Part shown: one piece after another, positions 45,320 through 52,832 of the stretch
Layout of the letters: each line of letters opens with the position of its first letter
Position numbering within the stretch: position 1 is the stretch's first letter
DNA from: Saccoglossus kowalevskii
Taxonomy: Eukaryota > Hemichordata > Enteropneusta > Harrimaniidae
Direction of reading: 5' to 3'
Length of the DNA stretch: 52,832 nucleotides
NCBI RefSeq assembly: GCF_000003605.2
Contig: NW_003135339.1
Coordinates: 161,127 to 213,958, forward strand
Program-made: the position numbers and the translations under genes
The notes under the pieces: model-generated
The model's database searches: none
Told to the model about the DNA's origin: nothing
What the model saw: only the letters and a program-made list of their open reading frames with translations

Positions 45320-47360
45320 ATGTTTATATCAGGGCATTGGTTTGTGAAACCGTGCGGTTCAGACAATGTGCAAATCGAAATCGAAAAATCGTAAAAAAGT
45401 GATGAAATCTAAAAAGACCACGGAACGTACAAAAGTCACGGCGCAGTCACATACCAGTATTCCATGTCATTCATAACAAGACATTGACACCAACCTAAAT
45501 TCACCTAATATTTTTTTTTCTTCAATATGAAAGGCATGTCGATGTTCGATCTTGATATGTTAAATATGTTATCAGTTTAAAAGTGTCTTCAACAGACTTT
45601 CTTATGTAAAGACTTACAGGTAACGCATGGTCCGATTTGTTCTGCCAACATTTTTCTGACCGTGGGAACCAGCATTTACACGCGGTCCTAACCAAAGTTA
45701 GCGAGATTATTAAGCAGGAAAACAAGGTAGTCTAACATTCAGTACTAGTTTCAGATGTCTAACTGCACCCGGGTGCCCTCTCCCCCCGGGGGAGGAGAGT
45801 GGAGGTTACTCCCATAGTTTCCGTATTATTTATAACATTTAAGGCATTTAAGGAACTGTGGTGGCGCTATTTGGTAACATTGACTACCCACGCTTCTCCC
45901 ATAGTTTTCAATTTATGTCCTCTCTCTGAGAATTGTTTACAGAACCCCCTATTTATACTAAATCTAGGTACAAAATTAAAATAATATGTTGTAGATTTCA
46001 TCTGCATTAAACGAGTATTGAGTCAATTATTGTATTGTTTTGATTATGTTGCGTTGACAATGACAGAACATTGTTTTGCAACTCTAGCGTTATGGAATGC
46101 ATATTGTAAATGATATGACTCTGTGTAAAAAATAATCATATTGGAGTTTTCCTGTCTGAATAATTGCTACATTTCAACAACAGCATTCTATCGTATCGGA
46201 GCCAAAATACTGCTCCTCCCACTGATTAATAGGAGATTATCTCTAATGCATTTACACGGTCAGGCCCGAACGAGCTGTCACTGAACCTATCACAGTATTT
46301 CTTTACTCTACTCAGATATATTAGGGCGCGTTAGGGTTTATGGGAACCAAACTTAACATATGTTGACAATTTTCAACTGCTTAATTTTTGCATTTATATA
46401 ATCACACGCAAGGTAATTATATTGGTTGAGGTGATTGCCAGTCATTTCATTTACGAAAACCCATCCTGATTTGAAACACACTCTCGGCACAACTCATACC
46501 TATGTGGTTTGGTTCATTGTATTTTTTGTTTATGAAATTTCAAGATTTGTTTTTATTATATATTCATTTCGATTGAAAAGATCTTTAATTTATTACAGTA
46601 CACTGGGTATTTTGTTATTTCTTTCTGTGTACCTAATTTTAATGAAATAGGGTAGGCCTTCTGTTAGTCACGTTGTCCCGTGTAACCTAATATTCCGAAA
46701 AGTTGAACAATAGAAGGATATGAATACAAACGAAAAATAATAATAACGAAGCTGACGATAATTGTTTGGCTGTCGATTTCACAATATGTAAATATGATTG
46801 TTTTTGATTTGGATATTCTGGTTGTTCCAAGAATAGATCTAGTTATGTCACCGATTCGAAATTTGACCGGTGCCGGACTTGTTCTTATTTCTGAATTCTG
46901 ATTTTTTTCCGAAACAAAACAAGACTTGTGTTAATATGATTAAATTGGGCTCTTAGCTGGTTAGCCTGACAAGGTTGCGTGCGTTGCGCCCTCTGTGCTG
47001 TTCCAAACCCAAAGTGAGGTCTGATGCCATTCAGCCGCAGGCGAGGGCGCCACTCACGCTTGCATGTGAGGCTATTAGTTGGTTTGTTGGCAAGTTTATG
47101 GTTCAATATGGAATTGAAGTCCGCACCATTTTTCACTTTTAATCTGTTTTTGACTCCAAAGTTTTAGTGTTGTTGAAATTAATATCGTTAGTGTGCCATA
47201 CACATTTACAATAGTGAACCAATTCAATATTGAATTGCTGAGCCTTTTTGACATTAATTATTTAATTATGTTTTGATGTTTCCCGTTTATGTTTACCGTG
47301 TGATTGGCCTGTCACTATTGGGATGCAAGTAAAGCCAGCATCCAATTCGCCCATACCGAA
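45320..47360. other. no gene recognised
   Basis: AT-rich with short frames. The frame at 46435-46650 is hydrophobic by composition but has no family resemblance. A (C)n/(G)n patch lies at 45781-45795. Confidence 0.4.
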
Positions 47361-47366
47361 ATCTTC

Positions 47367-47760
47367 TTAGTAAACTAAGTAAAGGACACGTTGAAGTGCC
47401 AATAGTCGAAGTGTGCACTTCTGAAATTTTATGGTCAAGAAACTTTGAACTCTTCTCGGCGTACTGTAGTCGGCGTTTGTTTTCGACTGTAAATTCGTGA
47501 AATTACAATCAGTAGATACGGTAGGAATATCTGGCTGACATTCTATGTCTGGGATTGGCATTGTCTTCATCATTGCACCTAACGCTTCAGTGGTCGCAGT
47601 TGATCTCATCAACAAGAACCGAGTCATTCCCTTCAGTTGGAGACTGGAGTTGCCGCTGTCTTTACCACACTCGTATTCTTCATGACAACGTTTAAAGGCG
47701 GTGATTGTCACACCCGTCCTGTGTGATATGGTACTAATACACAGTACGGCTGAAATACAT
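47367..47760 (-). other. possible coding exon of an unrecognised cysteine-containing protein
   Basis: An open minus-strand frame of about 130 codons runs from near 47760 to the stop at 47367. It includes CISAVLCISTISHRTG, which could be the end of a signal peptide, then FKRCHEEYECGKDSGNSSLQ and KTMPIPDIECQPDIPTVSTD. No ATG lies in frame before an upstream stop. A TTTCAG precedes CCGTACTG near 47745, a possible acceptor. Composition is less AT-biased than the flanks. Family not recognised. Confidence 0.25.
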
Positions 47761-47769
47761 TGTTTGTCA

Positions 47770-48670
47770 GTCAGTCAGTTTCAGTGGTGAATTTCACAAC
47801 GATCGCCAACATGGCTTGACCCAAATCGTATCGCATGTTGTGCACCCATTGCATGAGGATAATAATCAATGTTCTTCTTGGATGAAATTACAGCTGTTGG
47901 CCTTTGCTAATATTATCTGTCCAACCAGTTGAGCGAAAGTGATATGACATGACAAAAACACATGTTTCAGAGTCCTAGATTTCTGTTCTGAAGTCACGTT
48001 CATGTGAAGAAGATTTTCCATTTTTTGATTTTCACTGCATTTCGTATTCAGTGTTAGTTTATAGGGGGCTGGTGCGTTTTTTTTCATGGTTGCTATAGTA
48101 ACCAATTCATGCGTCATGTGCACAGATGTGCTTTCTCTCCAACAATTGCACGTATTTTCTTTTTATTCACTAAAGTTGAACAAAATAACCGCTGACTAGA
48201 AGAACTTTTTTGGCAAATAGTGAATAAATCACATGTTTATATTCAGCAAATTTTCCACTGCTTAAAATTCGGTAGATTGTCAGTCCTCGTTCCGACAAAA
48301 AACGGATCTTATGATTTCACCTCCATGCGTCCGTGAGCCTGTGCGTCCATCCATCCATCCGCGCCTGTATCCCAAACATGCCTGGATAATTCTCATTAAA
48401 ACTCACACACACATCTATCATACATAACCACATGCATTTCTTTTAGAATCTAATTCAAGATGGCCAAATGACGGCCATTTTTAGTGCTGAAAAATCATCA
48501 AAAACAATTTCTGCCATTGCAGAACTGGATCTCAGCCATACATGGACATATTTCATTCAAACTGGTATGCCCATTGAACATAATGGGCTCTTACTGCACA
48601 CTATTTTTTCTGATCGGATTACAAAATTGTGTTTAAACAAATGCAGTTTGCAGGGTAATATCTCTGACAT
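47770..48670. other. no gene recognised
   Basis: Mixed intergenic sequence. CATCCATCCATCC at 48347 is a short tetranucleotide run. No convincing frame. Confidence 0.4.
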
Positions 48671-48679
48671 GCTTTGACC

Positions 48680-48768
48680 CAGAGGTGGCGGTAGAAATTT
48701 TGAATTATAGGGGTGGGCGCTCCCCAACAACCGCCCCCTTTGCTCCTCCCGTGCCGCCACCACTGTGA
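48680..48768. mobile_element. very short hAT-like inverted-repeat element (tentative)
   Basis: CAGAGGTGGCGGTAG at the left and GTGCCGCCACCACTG at the right are imperfect inverted repeats. TGACC lies directly outside both ends as a possible target duplication. Related ends occur at 1885-2058. Confidence 0.4.
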
Positions 48769-48799
48769 CCGATCACATTCAAAATGACACTTGCATCAC

Positions 48800-49520
48800 A
48801 CATAATAATATAATAATTTATTTCTTTACTCATAATTGTTACACATATATATATTTACAAACACTGTTGTAATGAAAATTGTCATGAGTAAAAGGAACCT
48901 GAAATAGCTACAGAGCTAATCGAGTCAGACCCTTTGTACAAGTTTTTATAAAATTAAATATTATAGTGATAGTAGACACCATAATATAAAAGAAGGAAGT
49001 ACGACATATCAAATTTTAATAATACTGATAATATGTAAAATATATAAATAATCACTTCAAATATTCTGATGATAGCTTTTCTTTTCTTTTAATCTTGAAA
49101 ATTGATTTATTTTACATTCTCAATGCAACGGGTAGACTGTCTCGTAATTTTGGACCTAAATGCAAATGTACCAATTGTTGTGTTCATTTTTGAGATTGAG
49201 ATATCATTTCTGTTTTGTTGTCTAGTATTATGATTGCGTTGTAAATAATGCAGGTTGTAGGCTGACATGTTGTGTGGTGTGTTTCCATTAATAACATCGT
49301 GCAAAAACATAAAAAAAGGAGAAAGTTATGTAGTTCATAAATGTCAAGGATTTTAAGCTGGTTGAAAATAGGGGCAGAAAGGGCAGTGAAATCAGAAAAT
49401 TTTATAATTCTTGCAATAAATTATTGGGTACCGGGTAGTTAAAATACTTTTTAATTGTGATGGATATGTACTTCCCCTGATTACAGCCAGTCCGTACGTA
49501 ATATGAGGTTGGATTAATGA
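48800..49520 (-). mobile_element. second CR1/L2-like LINE fragment (3' end)
   Basis: Minus strand: a frame near 49380-49330 reads IFNQLKILDIYELHNF, the same position as LFKKLNILDIYKMHKL in the LINE at 39546-40810. It is followed by FMFLHDVINGNTPHNMSAYN (49310-49250) and RNHNTRQQNRNDISISK. The 3' end near 48805 is ATA-rich, as in the first copy. Only the last part of ORF2 remains and it is frame-broken. Confidence 0.6.
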
Positions 49521-49629
49521 ATAATATTATAACAAAAGAGTATGTTTTGGAATATGATGTCATAAAGTTGGTCTTTGAACAATTAATTGTTAGATGGTTT
49601 TCATCACTCTGCCTCAGTTACGCAGGCTT

Positions 49630-51480
49630 TACCTCCCCCACCCTCTTCTTTTTTGAGGATGGAAGGAGCAGTCTGAGACCCGCGAGCCAGTTCGGCGGCT
49701 TCTGCCAAGGGCAAGCGGTAAGGACCCCAAGCTGAGAAAACGTAATGACCACATTCGGCACCCACTGACCAGAAGTAGCCAGGAGGCAAGCGTCCCGGCT
49801 CTTCGGGGGGGGGGGGGGTTGTTAGCGGGAGGGAGAGTGGCGACGCGCCCCCAGGAAGAAGGGACCAGGTGATGGCCTACCCAGCTCGCAGAGGAAGCAG
49901 GTTTGATGCTCCCACTTGCGACAAGGGTGATGGGCATATGTTCGGCGGGAGGCAGAGTCAGAACCTATCGACTTCTACAGGCCTCGCGGATTCTCACCTC
50001 AGTATAAGCTTCCTGGAAATGCCAAGTACCATATTATTCTCCGTGCTTTGTTTGTACTGGTTAACCTCGCTAGATTTGAGCGATACTTACCCGCACGTAC
50101 CGATTCACCCAGTTCGGCTAAGTAGTCGAGTTTGGGGTGCTTCCCTTTTGCATGGCTTCATACGTATTCGATACGTGTCGAAACAGGTGGTGCTGGTTGC
50201 TACACAACCCAATAAGAGGTGGTTAGTAAGGCTAACATCAAATTTTCTAGACCAGTTGTGCTTCCTAGTAAATTGAGCAAGTCTCACCCTCAGCCAACAC
50301 AACAGTTGGTGTTCCTGGCCAGGGAGTTCGACACCAAGGTGGGCTTGGTACGGTCGTCGCAGGCCTGTTGCCTAAACGACCTAGTTGAATGCCTAGTCAG
50401 CATTCCCTCTTTGTTCCTTCAAGAACTAATGTGGATCATCGGAATAATGTCAGCGGATCGCAGGGTAGTTCCCCCAAGCCACGTTATGCAGCCGCCCATT
50501 AAAACGCACTTTTGTTGCAACACCGAGCTCTCTTACGGGACTGGAGCGGCGAGTAACACTCGACCCAAGCGAGGGATGCCTTGCCCTGGTGGTCGGCAAT
50601 TGCCAACCTCTGGCAGGGGGTCCCCTTGGACCCACTCGCCACGGCTATGACTCTGAAAACGGATGCCTCCTGTTGGGGAGCGGATCTATTTAACGAACAA
50701 GCTCGATGAAAAACATGGCCCCTGTGTTAGATTCAGGACTGCCGTGCCATCTTTGTCAGTTCTAGTGGACCAAATTCTCCTTTGGTACCTGAAATACAAT
50801 GTGGAGCTAGCTGCACACCACCTTCCAGGGGCGAGAAACAGTCAAGCGGACACCCTCTCGTGGCGGCTCTGTCTCTAGAACGTGGAGTGGTGGATACCCC
50901 AATAGGTAACCTCCGGACTGTTTTGGCGGTGGGACATTCCAAGGTTAGACCTATTCACCACCCCTCGGAATGCCAAACTCCTGACGTAAACGATACTCCT
51001 GTCGACTCCAGGAGCCCCTGTCAGGGACACTTTGTCGACCCCGTATGCGTGGACCCACATGGACGTGTACGGCTTTCCTACCTTCTCGCTATTCATCTGG
51101 TACCAGAGAAACTTTGACAGGAGCACATCTGAACTTTGATGCGGGTGACGCCCAACAGGCCAAGCAAGGTTTGGTTTTCGGACTTGTGGTTCTGCTGTCC
51201 CAACCAGATGGCGCACTGCCTTTGAGCCCAGCGGTGTACCACTTACACGCATCGTGGCTCTCAATTGACTCACTCAGATTTTTTCTGAGTGGGCTGCCAA
51301 CGTCCTGGCACATGCATGCACTGATTGGTGTAGTGGAAGGGAGATCCATCCCTTTGTTGGCCAGACAGCTGACTTTTCGTCCATTGTTTGAACGAAATGG
51401 ACTTGTCAGCCCGAATGAGGAAACTAACCAATTGGAACTTATCGGTTGTGTTGGCCGCTCTAAGCTAAGTTGGCCCTTTG
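49630..51480 (+). mobile_element. decayed DIRS-type tyrosine-recombinase retroelement
   Basis: A GC-rich island in AT-rich surroundings. In order on the plus strand: reverse transcriptase start WLTSLDLSDTYPHVPIHP (50058-50111); FLAREFDTKVGLVRSSQ (about 50315); RNase H LKTDASCWGADLF (about 50652-50690) and HHLPGARNSQADTLS (about 50815-50860); then, in another frame, DLFTTPRNAKLL (about 50947) and YGFPTFSLF (about 51068), the post-RNase H block typical of DIRS-like elements. Many frame breaks. The central RT region (FGL, YLDD) appears deleted between about 50165 and 50280. The recombinase and terminal repeats were not recognised. Boundaries are approximate. Confidence 0.72.
49806..49818. repeat. 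poly-G run
   Basis: About 13 consecutive G at the start of the GC-rich retroelement. A likely assembly-error hotspot. Confidence 0.85.
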
Positions 51481-51489
51481 AGTCTCTCT

Positions 51490-52832
51490 AATCAGCACCA
51501 CTCAAACTTTTAACATGGAAAACAGTCTTCCTACTCATCTTTGCTTCAGGTAGGTGTTGGGCTGAACTAGGGTGTGTGTCACCTTTATGGACAATCAAGT
51601 CGTGATAAAGACACGAATCGGGTTTCTCACCAGGAAGCAAATCCCCAGACGCGATCCACAACCGATCATCATTCCTGTAATGACTGACAAGGAGGCAGCA
51701 CCTGATTTCTCTTGAGAATAGTGAGATGAAATGCTCCACAGACTGTCGCAGTCTAAGATGTACCTGCAGAAAGCACAACCTTGATGTTCTGCAGTTTGTG
51801 GTCATTGTCGAGGAACTGGATGCACAAATGTAGTTCAGATATCTGTTGAAGATAGTGATGACGATTAGCAATTACATTAATCAAACAATAAACATTTGGA
51901 CAGAATTATAACTATTTAATAGTTTGTTAAATCAAAAATATAGTTTATAGAGTTGAACATTTACGTTTAAATGGTCTATTATTTATATAGTATAGGAGAT
52001 TTGTAGATCCAACCTAGGTGTTTCATTCTTCTAGTTATCTCTTGTTGGATTTAAGCAGATGAAGCATCCATCTACCCAGGAAACCATTTATTTACATCTT
52101 TTCTGTACTGTACGATTCTGTTTAAAATTGTATTCTAGCATCTTAAACTTATTACTTATGCCACATAGAAGAGAAGCCGGAAGAGAAGTTACATTAAATA
52201 ATTATTTTATCACGGCCATATTGGATTTATGCTAATTTTCATTTACCTAATCAACACATTTGGCACTCTCATACCTTCTCCGATTCAAAACAGTACCATA
52301 GCATCATGAATTTTTAAAATATCTCATCTAGAATTAAAGATATGTCCAAATAGTTATATTTCCATGTTGTAAAAATGTGCAAAACGGCCATTTTGAATAT
52401 ATGCAAATTAGGTATATTTCGGAAGCCTAGATTTTCCTAGACTTTCAGTATGTCAATCTAGATACCTTTCCGAAAAGCACTGTGAAGAAATTATTTCCGT
52501 TGCAATTTGTGAGGGGTTGCCCCCTTCCTTTTTGCTAGAATGACTGGACTAAATACTCAGTAAGTCATTGCATTGGCGACATCTGTTTCCATTTTTGCAA
52601 ATTAAAATGTCTATTAGCAAATGCTGCCTACTAATCAGCACTAGTCTGCAATCTGCATTGACAACATTGCCCATAAATTGCTGACTTTATAATTCAGTCT
52701 TCGCCAGTTCGCCCGTCCGTCCGTCCTGAGTCATATTTCAGAACCCTTTTGATCCAATCTGTTCATTTTTTGTATGTACCAAGTACTTTACGTAGGAGAT
52801 AGCCACATGTAGTGATTAGTGATTTTTGAAAA
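51490..52832. other. no gene recognised
   Basis: AT-rich sequence after the DIRS remnant. The minus-strand frame 51871-51488 has no domain I recognise. CCGTCCGTCCGTCC at 52712 is a short tetranucleotide run. Confidence 0.4.

Noticed and set aside
46435-46650. Hydrophobic 71-codon frame
   Set aside because: Hydrophobicity follows from T-rich sequence; no conserved residues and no gene structure around it.

Overview
The window looks like AT-rich metazoan genomic DNA, most likely from a marine invertebrate. The evidence is a histone-variant gene split into many exons, long introns with GT/AG junctions, several clades of degenerate retroelements, and many short terminal-inverted-repeat elements. 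I cannot name the phylum from the sequence alone. Everything comes from reading the sequence by eye; no alignment or database search was run.

Three gene loci are well supported. (1) A complete macroH2A gene on the + strand (15864-27998, eight coding exons, 386 aa): H2A-like histone fold, lysine-rich linker and macro domain. Its fifth exon is of the vertebrate macroH2A1.1 (ADP-ribose-binding) type. (2) A two-exon kelch-repeat gene on the - strand (37377-34399, 323 aa) resembling KLHDC9, convergent with macroH2A. (3) A pair of paralogues of an unrecognised protein family, one on each side of these genes and in opposite orientation: copy A (+, 11386-13183, broken by a one-base deletion) and copy B (-, 44976-43644, intact, 324 aa). 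They share a tiny first coding exon, the same intron phase and a similar promoter/5' UTR with a TCACGTGA box exactly 197 bases before each ATG. The protein carries three repeats with SPGNPFD and LTPKQ(R/K)YD motifs. This pair is the most interesting undescribed item.

Layout. 1-2.6 kb: no gene, two short repeats. 2.6-6.5 kb: degenerate L1/Tx1-type LINE (-). 6.5-9.2 kb: no clear gene; some coding-like - strand remnants. 9.2-14.7 kb: copy A bracketed by a divergent ~0.9 kb direct repeat. 15.3-28.0 kb: macroH2A, with introns holding a dead mariner, several MITE-like elements and a partial duplication of the end of exon 7. 28-34.4 kb: intergenic repeats, MITEs and two minisatellites. 34.4-37.5 kb: the KLHDC9-like gene, whose intron holds a mobile element with a 45-bp minisatellite. 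38.9-41.05 kb: another copy of that element, split by a CR1/L2-type LINE. 42.1-42.6 kb: dispersed repeats. 43.6-45.3 kb: copy B and its promoter. 45.3-48.7 kb: no clear gene. 48.7-51.5 kb: a second CR1/L2-like fragment and a GC-rich, decayed DIRS-type retroelement. 51.5-52.8 kb: nothing recognised.

macroH2A and KLHDC9 are unrelated in function as far as is known; I see only shared location. The paralogue pair enclosing them probably arose by duplication with inversion, and the similarity of their promoters suggests both were, or are, under the same control.
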